A stretch of 64,000 bases of DNA, taken from contig NZ_JBHUNX010000001.1 of assembly GCF_042685645.1 (NCBI RefSeq), positions 2,356,001 through 2,420,000 of the forward strand. The letters run 5' to 3'. Made by a program: the position numbers and the translations under genes. Source of the DNA: Salininema proteolyticum (GTDB lineage Bacteria; Actinomycetota; Actinomycetes; Mycobacteriales; Micromonosporaceae). A model generated the notes under the pieces. That model searched no databases, had not been told where the DNA came from, and was given only the letters and a program-made list of their open reading frames with translations. This document shows positions 8,257 through 15,746 of the stretch, piece by piece; the stretch's first letter is position 1; each line of letters begins with the position of its first letter.

Positions 8257-8985
8257 TCACCGTTCGCCGGGGCGGGCGCCTTCCTGGGTGTCGGTCTTTC
8301 GGGCGGTGTCGGCGAGGCGGCGCAGCGCGAGGGCCGCTGCGGCGGGGTCTTCGGCGCCGTAGATCGCGGTGCCGGCGACGAAGGCGTCGGCGCCGGCCTC
8401 GGCGGCCTGTTCGATGGTGTCGGAGGCGATGCCGCCGTCGACTTCGATGCGCAGGTCCAGGTGTCCGGTCTCGATGCGGGAGCGGGCGGTGCGGACCTTG
8501 TCGAGGAGTTCGGGCATGAACTTCTGGCCGCCGAAGCCGGCCTTGATGGTCATGATGAGGAGGGTGTCGAACTCGGGGAGGATGTCGAGGTACCTCTCCA
8601 CGGGCGTGTCGCGGTCGATGGCGAGGCCCGCTTTGGATCCTGCGGCGCGGAGGTTCTTGGCGACGGTGACGGGGTCGTCGGTGGCCTCGGCGTGGAAGGT
8701 GACGTTGTGGGCGCCGAGTTCGGCGTAGCCGACGGCCCACCGCTCGGGTTCCTCGATCATGAGGTGGCAGTCGAGGGGGACGTCGGTCGCGGCCTTGAGG
8801 GCCTTGACGACGGGGGGCCCGAGGGTCAGGTTGGGCACGAAGTGGTTGTCCATGACGTCGACGTGGAGCCAGTCGACCTCGGGGGCGACTTTGGCGGCCT
8901 CGTCGGCGAGGTGCGCGAAGTCCGAGGCGAGGAGGCTCGGGGCGATGACTGTCGGTTGCGTCGTGTTCTTGGCGTCGCTCACCAT
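8257..8985 (-). CDS. rpe: Ribulose-phosphate 3-epimerase
   Basis: The enzyme interconverts ribulose 5-phosphate and xylulose 5-phosphate in the pentose phosphate pathway. The 242-residue TIM barrel has the expected motifs: IAPSLLASDFAHL, HVDVMDNHFVPNLT, DCHLMIEEPERW, the GFGGQKFMP phosphate-contact loop and EVDGGIASDT. A short tail of about 20 residues follows the barrel. The ATG at 8985 was chosen because the family start follows closely. The gene sits 68 bases after rsmB and 4 bases before the GGDEF gene. Confidence 0.96.
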   Translation of the reverse strand: MVSDAKNTTQPTVIAPSLLASDFAHLADEAAKVAPEVDWLHVDVMDNHFVPNLTLGPPVVKALKAATDVPLDCHLMIEEPERWAVGYAELGAHNVTFHAEATDDPVTVAKNLRAAGSKAGLAIDRDTPVERYLDILPEFDTLLIMTIKAGFGGQKFMPELLDKVRTARSRIETGHLDLRIEVDGGIASDTIEQAAEAGADAFVAGTAIYGAEDPAAAALALRRLADTARKTDTQEGARPGER

Positions 8986-9053
8986 TCCAGTGTAATTGAC
9001 GCCTTTCGGAGCGGGAACTCTCCGTAAGACCGTCTCTGTTCCGTCGGTGACAC

Positions 9054-10463
9054 TCACTGCTCGCGGCGCAGCAGCGCGATGAACATGGCGTCGGTGCCGT
9101 GGCGGGCGGGCCACAGCTGCGCGTAGTCGCCGCGGGCGGCTCCGGGCATGGAGGCGACGGGTTCGGGCGGGGCGATGGCGCTGACGGGGTTGTCGCGGCG
9201 CAGGGCGTCGACGACCTCTTCCGTCTCCGCCTGGAGCGGGCTGCAGGTGACGTAGGCGATCACTCCGCCGACGCGGGTGAGTCGGATGGCGTTGGCCAGC
9301 AGGGCCTTCTGCAGTTCGATCAGGTCGGGGAGGTCGGCCTCGCCTTTGCGCCAGCGCGATTCGGGGCGGCGGCGCAGGGCCCCGAGCCCGGAGCAGGGCG
9401 CGTCGACGAGGACGCGGTCGGCCATGCCGGCGCTCCCCCATTCGCGCCCGTCGGCGCGGTGGACCTCGACGGGCATGCCGTCGGTGTTGTCGCGGACGAG
9501 CTCGGCGCGGTGTTCGGCGACCTCGACGGCCTGGACCCGCGCGCCGCGTTCGGCGGCGACGGAGCCGAGGAGGGCGGTCTTCCCGCCGGGTCCGGCGCAG
9601 AGGTCGACCCACGTCTCGTCGCGGCCCTCGACGTCGACGCGGGCCAGTGCGAGCGCGGCGACCTGGCTGCCCTCGTCCTGCACTCCGGCGGCCCCGGCGG
9701 CCACGGCGGGGACGCGCGCGGGGTCTCCCCCGGGCAGGTGGACGGCGTAGGGCGACCAGCGGCCGAGCCGTCCCTTGGTCTGGTAGGCGAGGTCTTTGAC
9801 GTGCAGGCGTCCGGGGCGGACGGCGAGGTGCACCCCGGGGGCCTCGTTGTTGGCCTCGAGCGCCTCGGCCAGTTCGCCGGGCGGGAGGAGGCGCTCGTAC
9901 TGGCGGATGATCCACTCCGGGTGCGAGTGGCGGAAGGCCAGGCGCTCGGTGGCGGAGGCGGTCTCGGGGACGATGGCGGCGCCCCATTCGTCGAGGTCCT
10001 TGGCGCCGACCTTGCGCAGTACGGCGTTGGCCAGGCCGGAGACCTTGGGGCTGACGGCGCCCTTGACGAGGCTCACGGTGGTGGACACGGCCGCGTAGGC
10101 GCCGATCCTGGTGTAGAGCAGCTGGTAGGCGCCCAGTCTCAGGGCGTCGACGAGGTCGGGGCGCAGGGAGGCCAGGTCGCGGCCGGAGGCGGTGGCGATG
10201 ATCCGGTCGAGGGTGCCCTGGGCGCGCAGCGTCCCGTAGGCCAGTTCGGTGGCCAGGCGCGCGTCGCGGGGGTGGAGGTGCGCGGCCGCGATGGCCTTGG
10301 GCAGGACGAGGTTGGCGTAGGCCTCGTCGGTCCGGACGACGCGCAGCGTGTCGTAGGCGACGCGGCGGGGGTTTCCGCGGTGCTTGACCGCGGCCTCTTC
10401 CCTGCGTCGCTGTTTTTTCTTCTTCTTGCCGCCCTCGGGGGACCGCTGCGGGGTCTTATTCAA
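9054..10463 (-). CDS. rsmB: 16S rRNA (cytosine(967)-C(5))-methyltransferase
   Basis: RsmB (Fmu/Sun) uses S-adenosylmethionine to methylate C967 of 16S rRNA. The 469-residue protein has the NusB-like N-terminal domain (residues about 30-165). The Rossmann methyltransferase domain follows, with the SAM-binding DLCAGPGGKT and the two catalytic Cys motifs, DAPCSGLGALRRRPE and TCSPLQAETEE. The Lys- and Arg-rich N-terminus is common in actinobacterial versions. The start is a TTG that overlaps the fmt stop by 8 bases; no better in-frame start is seen. It is part of a def-fmt-rsmB-rpe run. Confidence 0.95.
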   Translation of the reverse strand: MNKTPQRSPEGGKKKKKQRRREEAAVKHRGNPRRVAYDTLRVVRTDEAYANLVLPKAIAAAHLHPRDARLATELAYGTLRAQGTLDRIIATASGRDLASLRPDLVDALRLGAYQLLYTRIGAYAAVSTTVSLVKGAVSPKVSGLANAVLRKVGAKDLDEWGAAIVPETASATERLAFRHSHPEWIIRQYERLLPPGELAEALEANNEAPGVHLAVRPGRLHVKDLAYQTKGRLGRWSPYAVHLPGGDPARVPAVAAGAAGVQDEGSQVAALALARVDVEGRDETWVDLCAGPGGKTALLGSVAAERGARVQAVEVAEHRAELVRDNTDGMPVEVHRADGREWGSAGMADRVLVDAPCSGLGALRRRPESRWRKGEADLPDLIELQKALLANAIRLTRVGGVIAYVTCSPLQAETEEVVDALRRDNPVSAIAPPEPVASMPGAARGDYAQLWPARHGTDAMFIALLRREQ

Positions 10464-11391
10464 AGATCACTCTCTCAGAGTTCGCGCCGGCCTGGACTCC
10501 TCGCGACCACGCCGTCGCGTCCATGGCCTTCTTGCCTGCGGGCTGCACCGTCCCCAGTCGGACCGGGTCGGTCGCGGTGCCCACGTGGACGGCCTTCTTG
10601 CCCACCGCGACCTCGCCGGGCGCGAGGGAGGGGCCCTCCCGGTCCACTGTAACGGGGCCGAGGCGGAAGCGCTCGCCGCGCCATGTCGTCCACGCCCCGG
10701 GGGCGGGGGTGACGGCCCGGACGCGGCGGTCGACGGCGAAGGCCGGGTCGGTCCAGCGCACGCGCGCGTCCTCGGCGGTGATCTTGGGGGCGAGGCTGAC
10801 GCCGTCGCCCGGTTGCGGGGTGGCGCTCGCGCGGCCCTCGGCGATGGCGTCGACGACGTCGGCGGTGAGTTTGGCTCCCGAGTCGGCCAGGCGGGCGAGG
10901 AGGTCGCCGGAGGTGTCGCGGGGGCGGATCTGTTCGGTGGACATGCCGTAGACCGGTCCGGTGTCGAGTCCGGCCTCGAGTTGGAAGACACTGGCGCCGG
11001 TGATCTCGTCGCCGGCCATGACCGCTCGCTGGACCGGCGCGGCGCCCCGCCACGCGGGCAGGAGGGAGAAGTGCAGGTTGATCCAGCCGTGGCGGGGGAT
11101 CGCGAGGGCCGCGGGAGGGACGAGGTTGCCGTAGGCGACCACCACGACCAGGTCGGCGTCGAAGGAGCGCAGGCGTTCCAGGGACTCCTCGGTCTTGAGG
11201 GTGGCGGGCGTCCAGACCTCGACGCCGTGCTCGTCGGCCCAGGCGGCGGTCTCGGAGCGGCTCACTTTGCGGCCGCGGCCCTTGCGGGCGTCGGGCCGGG
11301 TGAGCACTCCGACCAGGTCGTGCTCGGAGTCGGCGACGGCCCGCAGGGTCGCCAGGGCGGGTTCGGGCGTTCCGGCGAAGAGAATTCTCAT
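10456..11391 (-). CDS. fmt: Methionyl-tRNA formyltransferase
   Basis: Fmt formylates initiator methionyl-tRNA using 10-formyl-tetrahydrofolate. The 311-residue protein has the start MRILFAGTPEPAL, the catalytic and folate-binding segment NLHFSLLPAWRGAAP, the GASVFQLEAGLDTGP loop, and the C-terminal OB-like tRNA-binding domain. Its ATG overlaps the def stop by 4 bases (ATGA), and its end overlaps rsmB. This order is widespread in actinobacteria. Confidence 0.96.
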   Translation of the reverse strand: MRILFAGTPEPALATLRAVADSEHDLVGVLTRPDARKGRGRKVSRSETAAWADEHGVEVWTPATLKTEESLERLRSFDADLVVVVAYGNLVPPAALAIPRHGWINLHFSLLPAWRGAAPVQRAVMAGDEITGASVFQLEAGLDTGPVYGMSTEQIRPRDTSGDLLARLADSGAKLTADVVDAIAEGRASATPQPGDGVSLAPKITAEDARVRWTDPAFAVDRRVRAVTPAPGAWTTWRGERFRLGPVTVDREGPSLAPGEVAVGKKAVHVGTATDPVRLGTVQPAGKKAMDATAWSRGVQAGANSERVIFE

Positions 11392-11945
11392 TGTTTGAAG
11401 AAGAGTCCTTTGTTCTTCGGCGCGTGCGGGGAGACCTTCACCCGCACCTCGTCGTCGTACCACGGCTGCTGCCGGATCTCCTCGAGGGCGGCCCGGCGGG
11501 CCTCCTTGTCGAGGCGGTCGATGAAGATGATCCCGTCGAGGTGGTCGGTCTCGTGCTGGAGGCAGCGGGCCATGAGCCCGGTGCCGACGATCTGGAGCGG
11601 GTCGCCGTACTCGTTGAAGCCCTTGGCGACCACGTTCTGGCGCCGGACGGTGTCGAAGTACAGGCCCGGCAGCGAGAGGCACCCCTCGGGCCCGTCCTGG
11701 ACCTCCTCGTCGGGGAACTCCAGGACGGGGTTGACTATGTGCCCGACCACGTCGTCGACGTTGAAGGAGAAGGCCCGCAGGCTGACGCCCAACTGCGGGG
11801 CGGCCAGTCCGGCTCCGCCCTCGTCGCGCATGGTGTCGATGAGGTCGCGCACCAGGGTGCGCAGCTCCTTATCGAACGTCGTGACCTCGTCGGCCTTGGT
11901 CCGCAGGACCGGGTCGCCGTAGAGGTGGATGGGCATCACCGACAT
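11388..11945 (-). CDS. def: Peptide deformylase
   Basis: Def removes the formyl group from nascent proteins. The 185-residue protein has all three family motifs: GAGLAAPQLG, EGCLSLPG with a metal-ligand Cys, and HETDHLDG with two metal-ligand His and the catalytic Glu. The ATG at 11945 follows an AAGGAG ribosome site. It is paired with fmt in one operon, which fits their linked roles. Confidence 0.96.
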   Translation of the reverse strand: MSVMPIHLYGDPVLRTKADEVTTFDKELRTLVRDLIDTMRDEGGAGLAAPQLGVSLRAFSFNVDDVVGHIVNPVLEFPDEEVQDGPEGCLSLPGLYFDTVRRQNVVAKGFNEYGDPLQIVGTGLMARCLQHETDHLDGIIFIDRLDKEARRAALEEIRQQPWYDDEVRVKVSPHAPKNKGLFFKQ

Positions 11946-12120
11946 GGGGGCTCCTTTCACCTTCGGTGTCCCCACCAGTGTCCCATTCCCCGCCCCCGCG
12001 GCCGGGGTTCCGGCGCGGCTTTGTGGCATCGGCGTCCATCCGCCACATGAGGAGGGCGAGCAGGGCCAGGATGACGCACATGGCGATGATCCCGGGGGCC
12101 TCGGAGAGGTCGACAGGCAT
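11869..12120 (-). CDS. Small single-span membrane protein overlapping def
   Basis: The 83-residue frame starts 9 bases after the permease gene, with a very strong ribosome site (CTAGGAGGACGAC before ATG). Residues 10-27 form one membrane helix (GIIAMCVILALLALLMW). The rest is polar and rich in Arg and Gly, and the last 76 bases run over the start of def. The start and helix look real, but the tail may be a coincidental open frame. Its place behind the ABC genes suggests it belongs to that operon. No known family is recognised. Confidence 0.5.
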   Translation of the reverse strand: MPVDLSEAPGIIAMCVILALLALLMWRMDADATKPRRNPGRGGGEWDTGGDTEGERSPHVGDAHPPLRRPGPADQGRRGHDVR

Positions 12121-12129
12121 GTCGTCCTC

Positions 12130-12897
12130 CTAGGAGGCGCAGGAGCGCAGCGGCGTGTCGGAGAGGATCCGGCGTATCGCCAGGGCGTAGCCCACGACGA
12201 TGACCGCCACCAGGACCCAGGCGACGATGCCGCCGCCCAGGCCCCCGACCGCCTCCATGACCGGGCGCAGCGGCGGGGGACCGAAGTCGGTGCCCACCGA
12301 CGCGGCCGAGCCGAAGCCGACCAGAGACACGAGGATGACCCCGGCGCAGGGCAGGGTGGCGTTCCCGGCCCACCGGTAGATCAGGGCGCCCATGAGCGAG
12401 CCGCTGAAGAAGTACAGGTAGTAGATCGGGAAGCTGAGCAGGGAGTGGACGGCGCTATCGGAGAGCGAGCCGGCCGCCGTGGCGTCGGCGAAGCGCCCCT
12501 CCAGGGACTGGGTCTTGCCCATCGCGTCGAGTATGAGGTACTCGATCGCGTTGCCGGCGATGGTGATCACCGCCAGGATCGGGGGCCAGAGGAGCCCGAA
12601 GACCGTCCAGGCCTTGGTGAACTCGCGGCGGGTCATCCCCTGCGCCACGGTCGTGGTGGTCAGGGAGTAGAGGACGGTGCCGCCCGCGATCGCGAGGAAG
12701 ATGGCCCCGGCCTGGGTGGCGATGCCCCAGACGGTGTACTCCTCGCCCCAGTCCTTGAGGGCGATGAGGAAGGAGACGACGGTCAGTCCGACCGCGATCA
12801 CGGCGAACCAGACGGCGAAGTACCGGGTCATGTGGACGGCGAGCATGGCGCCGAAGCCCGCGCCCCGGTCGAGGCGCTCCGGTTTGACGGTTGTCAC
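12130..12897 (-). CDS. ABC transporter permease (ABC-2-like)
   Basis: The 255-residue protein has six probable membrane helices and no ATPase motif. It follows an ABC ATPase whose stop overlaps its GTG start by 4 bases, so the two would form one transporter. It lacks an obvious substrate-binding protein, which is usual for the YtrA-controlled ABC-2 group. The substrate is unknown; members of this group often deal with envelope stress or antimicrobial peptides, which is only an inference here. A ribosome site AAAGGAAC precedes the start. Confidence 0.85.
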   Translation of the reverse strand: MTTVKPERLDRGAGFGAMLAVHMTRYFAVWFAVIAVGLTVVSFLIALKDWGEEYTVWGIATQAGAIFLAIAGGTVLYSLTTTTVAQGMTRREFTKAWTVFGLLWPPILAVITIAGNAIEYLILDAMGKTQSLEGRFADATAAGSLSDSAVHSLLSFPIYYLYFFSGSLMGALIYRWAGNATLPCAGVILVSLVGFGSAASVGTDFGPPPLRPVMEAVGGLGGGIVAWVLVAVIVVGYALAIRRILSDTPLRSCAS

Positions 12898-13763
12898 TGT
12901 CCGTTCCTTTCGGTGAGGTGGATGAACAGGTCTTGGAGCCCGATGCCCGTGACCTCGAGCCCGGCCTCGCGCGCCGTCCGGCGGCGTTCGTCGGGGAGGC
13001 CGGCGACGGTGGTGCTCCGGGTCGGGCCGAGCTTGCGCCGGGAGAGGACCTCGAGCCCCTCGGTCTGGGCGTCCACGGTCTCGGCGGGTCCGGTCAGGGT
13101 GGCGCCCATGGTGTCGAGCTTCTCCTTGGACTCGTGCAGCAGCACGCGCCCGCCGTCGAGGATCACGACCTCTTCCAGGAGGTCGGCGATCTCGTCGATC
13201 AGGTGCGAGGAGAGGATGACGGTGGGCTCGCGGTCCATGTACATCTCCAGCAGCTCCCGGTAGAAGGAGTCGCGCGTCGGGGCGTCCATTCCCAGGTGGA
13301 CCTCGTCGAACATGACGAGGTCGGCGCCCGAGGCGAGGCCGGAGACGGCCGCCAGGAGCGAGCGCTGTCCGCGCGAGTGCTGGTCGACGCGCTTGGAGAG
13401 GTCGATGTCCCACTTGTCCACCAGTTTCATGGCGTACTCCTCGTCCCAGGTGGGCCGCAGGGAGCAGGTGTCCAGGCTGTCGCGCGCGGTGTCGGCGCCG
13501 TCGAAGTCGCCGCTCTCCCTCACCAGGCAGGCGTAGGGCATCACGCGGGGGTTCTCGAACGGGTCCTGCCCGTCGACGAGGACCTTGCCGCGGGTGGTCT
13601 TGCGGAACGCGGCCAGCAGGGAGAGCAGGCTGGTCTTGCCCGATCCGTTGCGCCCCAGCAGACCGTATATGCGTCCGGGTTCCAGGTCCAGGTCCACGTC
13701 CCGCAGCGCCGTGGTGGATCCGTAGTCCAGTCCGACGCGTTCGGTCTTGATCGCGAAACTCAT
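12894..13763 (-). CDS. ABC transporter ATP-binding protein
   Basis: The 289-residue ATPase has Walker A (GLLGRNGSGKTSL), a signature region SRGQRSLLA and Walker B (DLVMFDEVHLGMD). The Glu after Walker B and the switch His (ILSSHLIDE) are present. A C-terminal extension of about 60 residues follows the nucleotide-binding domain, as in ABC-2 drug or peptide exporters. The gene overlaps its GntR regulator upstream and its permease downstream by 4 bases each. The three form one operon. Confidence 0.94.
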   Translation of the reverse strand: MSFAIKTERVGLDYGSTTALRDVDLDLEPGRIYGLLGRNGSGKTSLLSLLAAFRKTTRGKVLVDGQDPFENPRVMPYACLVRESGDFDGADTARDSLDTCSLRPTWDEEYAMKLVDKWDIDLSKRVDQHSRGQRSLLAAVSGLASGADLVMFDEVHLGMDAPTRDSFYRELLEMYMDREPTVILSSHLIDEIADLLEEVVILDGGRVLLHESKEKLDTMGATLTGPAETVDAQTEGLEVLSRRKLGPTRSTTVAGLPDERRRTAREAGLEVTGIGLQDLFIHLTERNGQ

Positions 13764-14134
13764 CGCTCCTCCTTCACGGGTTCGGCGTGGGAGCGCAGGT
13801 AGGCGACGATGTCCTCGACGCCTATCCCGACGGCCCTCGCCTCGTCCAGCAACCGGGGCAAGACCGTCGCGAAGAACTCCTCCTTGCTCCGCTCGACCAG
13901 GCGGTCGGCCGAGTCGTCGGCGATGAACATTCCGATCCCCCTCCTCTTGTAGATGAAGCCCTCGTCCACGAGTTCGCGGAAGGCCTTCTGGACGGTGGCC
14001 GGGTTGATCTTGTAGAAGGCCGCGTACTCGTTGGTGGACATGAGCTTCTCCCCGGGCCGCATGGAGCCTCGGACTATCGCCTGCTTGATCTCGTCGACGA
14101 TCTGGCGGTAGATCGGCACGTCTTCCTGGAACAA
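13760..14134 (-). CDS. GntR-family regulator, YtrA subgroup
   Basis: The 124-residue protein has an N-terminal winged helix (IYRQIVDEIKQAIVRGSM, then NPATVQKAFRELVDEGFIYK) and only a short helical tail for dimerisation. That is the mark of the YtrA subgroup. These regulators typically repress the ABC transporter in their own operon. The gene comes first, overlapping the ATPase by 4 bases, and a palindrome lies 36 bases upstream of its start. The ligand is not known. Confidence 0.92.
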   Translation of the reverse strand: MFQEDVPIYRQIVDEIKQAIVRGSMRPGEKLMSTNEYAAFYKINPATVQKAFRELVDEGFIYKRRGIGMFIADDSADRLVERSKEEFFATVLPRLLDEARAVGIGVEDIVAYLRSHAEPVKEER

Positions 14135-14170
14135 GGTCTCACCCCCTAGGTTCCTTAGTTATGTGGTTCA

Positions 14171-14186
14171 TTAGTTGACTAACTAA
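14171..14186. promoter_or_regulatory. Palindromic operator upstream of GntR-ABC operon
   Basis: TTAGTT-GACT-AACTAA is a perfect 6+6 inverted repeat in the AT-rich space upstream of the GntR start. A related AACTAACC follows directly. It fits the position for autorepression by the YtrA-type regulator. Confidence 0.65.
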
Positions 14187-14246
14187 CCATAGCACCAGGG
14201 CGCCACCCCGGACAAATAACGTCCTGAACTGCGAATACAGAGAAAA

Positions 14247-14281
14247 GGCGGGTGCGCGGCGCCGGAGCGCCCGCACCCGCC
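14247..14281 (-). terminator. Rho-independent terminator after the hydratase gene
   Basis: On the minus strand a GGCGGGTGCG / CGCACCCGCC stem with a GC-rich inner part is followed by TTTTCTCTG. It lies 25 bases after the stop of the gene at 14306-15061. Confidence 0.8.
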
Positions 14282-14305
14282 CTGAAGCGAAGCCGGTCGG
14301 AACTT

Positions 14306-15061
14306 CTAGGCGAACGACACCGAGACGCCTCCCAGCCCGGAGACCTCCGCACGGAAGGCGCCGCCCCGCTCAACGGGAACGACGGTACCGAGCGCCCCGG
14401 TCAGAACGACCTCGCCGGCCTTCAGATCGCGTCGGCCAGCCAGCCAAAACAGGGCGTTCAGCGGCGAACCCGCGGTGTCCGCGCCCGAACCGGTCGAGAC
14501 TTCGACGCCGTCGCGGGACAGGCTCGTCCGCACCCCGGCCACATCGACCTCGCCGAGCTTGCGCGGGTCGGAGCCGAGCACATAGCGGCACGCGGCCGTG
14601 TTGTCGGCGACCAGGTCCGCGATCGCCACGTCCCAGCGGAAGCGCGAGTCGACGACCTCCAGGGCCGGCACGGCGTAGTCGACCGCCGCAGCGGCTTCCG
14701 CCACACTCCTCGGAGCGGAAAGGTCTTCGGCCAGAACGAGGGCCACCTCGACTTCGACCCGGGGCGCCGACAGGCCGTCGGCGGTGATGACACCCCCGTC
14801 GCGAACCCTGTTCTCCGCCAGAAGGACGCCGCTGACCGGCTCGTCCATGGCGAACGCCTCCAGCGCGGCCGGCGAACTCACGCCGACCTTCCAGCCGGCC
14901 GCCCGGGCGCCCTCCGCGACGTGCTTGCGGACGAGGCGCTCTTGCACCCGGTAGGCGGACTCCAGGTCGCGCTCGCCGATCTCGCCGCGGACCGGGGAGA
15001 TCGGCTCTCCCGTCCGCTCGGCCTCGTACAGGCGCGCGGCGATAGTGTCGTACAGGTCCAT
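14306..15061 (-). CDS. 2-keto-4-pentenoate hydratase / fumarylacetoacetate hydrolase-family protein
   Basis: The 251-residue protein matches the MhpD-like group. It has an N-terminal helical segment (ARLYEAERTGEPISPVRGE), a GWKVGVSS motif, the acidic metal-binding VEVEVALVLAEDL, and a C-terminal LTGALGTVVPVERGG loop. Such enzymes add water to, or decarboxylate, 2-keto-dienoates in aromatic ring-cleavage pathways. No other pathway gene is nearby, so the substrate cannot be named. It appears to be a single-gene unit ending at a terminator. Confidence 0.88.
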   Translation of the reverse strand: MDLYDTIAARLYEAERTGEPISPVRGEIGERDLESAYRVQERLVRKHVAEGARAAGWKVGVSSPAALEAFAMDEPVSGVLLAENRVRDGGVITADGLSAPRVEVEVALVLAEDLSAPRSVAEAAAAVDYAVPALEVVDSRFRWDVAIADLVADNTAACRYVLGSDPRKLGEVDVAGVRTSLSRDGVEVSTGSGADTAGSPLNALFWLAGRRDLKAGEVVLTGALGTVVPVERGGAFRAEVSGLGGVSVSFA

Positions 15062-15328
15062 GAAGACTCCTCTGATTCAAACGATCGAGGTCTCCGGGGT
15101 CGACGGCGCGTCACTCCATCCTGAAGGGCGAGGGGGCGAAAGTCAATGCGCACGCCGTTCCGTCCCAGAATGGAGGACCGCCGTCGGCCGACCACTGGAC
15201 GACCTGCTCCTCCACCGCCGACCGACCACATCGGGGAAGGCCGGGGGCTCGGACCTCCGATCAGAACTCCATCCCATTGCCCCAGAGGTCGCCGATGAGT
15301 CGCACTCCCCGGGAGCCGAGGCAAGGAG

Positions 15329-15360
15329 GAGGGTCCGCACTCAGCCCTGTGCGGACCCTC
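15329..15360. terminator. Hairpin terminator downstream of the glycosyltransferase operon
   Basis: A perfect 12-bp stem (GAGGGTCCGCAC / GTGCGGACCCTC) with an 8-base loop lies 20 bases after the stop of the minus-strand gene at 15381. No long T run follows. The 260 bases between it and the hydratase start hold no convincing gene. Confidence 0.6.
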
Positions 15361-15380
15361 CCATTCCACCGTGATAAGGA

Positions 15381-15746
15381 TCAGGGAACGGTGTGCCCGT
15401 TAACGGCCATATGCTGCATGAGCGTCTCCAGCCTCCGGTCGGGGTCCCCGGAGTCCGACTCCTCCCCCGAGACCGCGACGGGGTCGGTGCCGGCGGCGCG
15501 CAGCTGGGCCAACGCGCGGACCGCCGCCCAGAGGACGACCGCCATGGTCACCGCGAAGAGACCCAATGCCGCCTGCCAGGGCAGGAAGAGGGGAGCGGCC
15601 GCGTTGACCGCGGCGGCGACCGCGAAGAACCCCGCCTCCCGGACCGACAGCGCGGCGCGGGCGTCGCGGGCACGCCCCGCCAGGCGCTTGAGGCGGGGAT
15701 GCCTGCGCAGGAAGGACTTCGCCTTGCGGACCAGTCGTCTCTTCAT
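15381..15746 (-). CDS. Hypothetical membrane protein next to glycosyltransferase
   Basis: The 121-residue product begins with a very basic stretch (KRRLVRKAKSFLRRHPRLKR). It continues with two hydrophobic segments around residues 38-75 and ends in an acidic tail with DPDRRLETLMQHM. The ATG overlaps the stop of the large glycosyltransferase by 4 bases, so the genes are coupled and probably work together. No known family is recognised. A role in anchoring or helping the transferase is inferred from coupling only. Confidence 0.75.
   Translation of the reverse strand: MKRRLVRKAKSFLRRHPRLKRLAGRARDARAALSVREAGFFAVAAAVNAAAPLFLPWQAALGLFAVTMAVVLWAAVRALAQLRAAGTDPVAVSGEESDSGDPDRRLETLMQHMAVNGHTVP

Noticed and set aside
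4604..9027. Long open frames on the plus strand opposite the riboflavin operon, GGDEF and rpe genes (for example 5116-6336 and 7200-8519)
   Set aside because: They are antisense to well-supported genes and show Val-, Gly- and Asp-rich translations typical of high-GC shadow frames, with no family match or ribosome sites.
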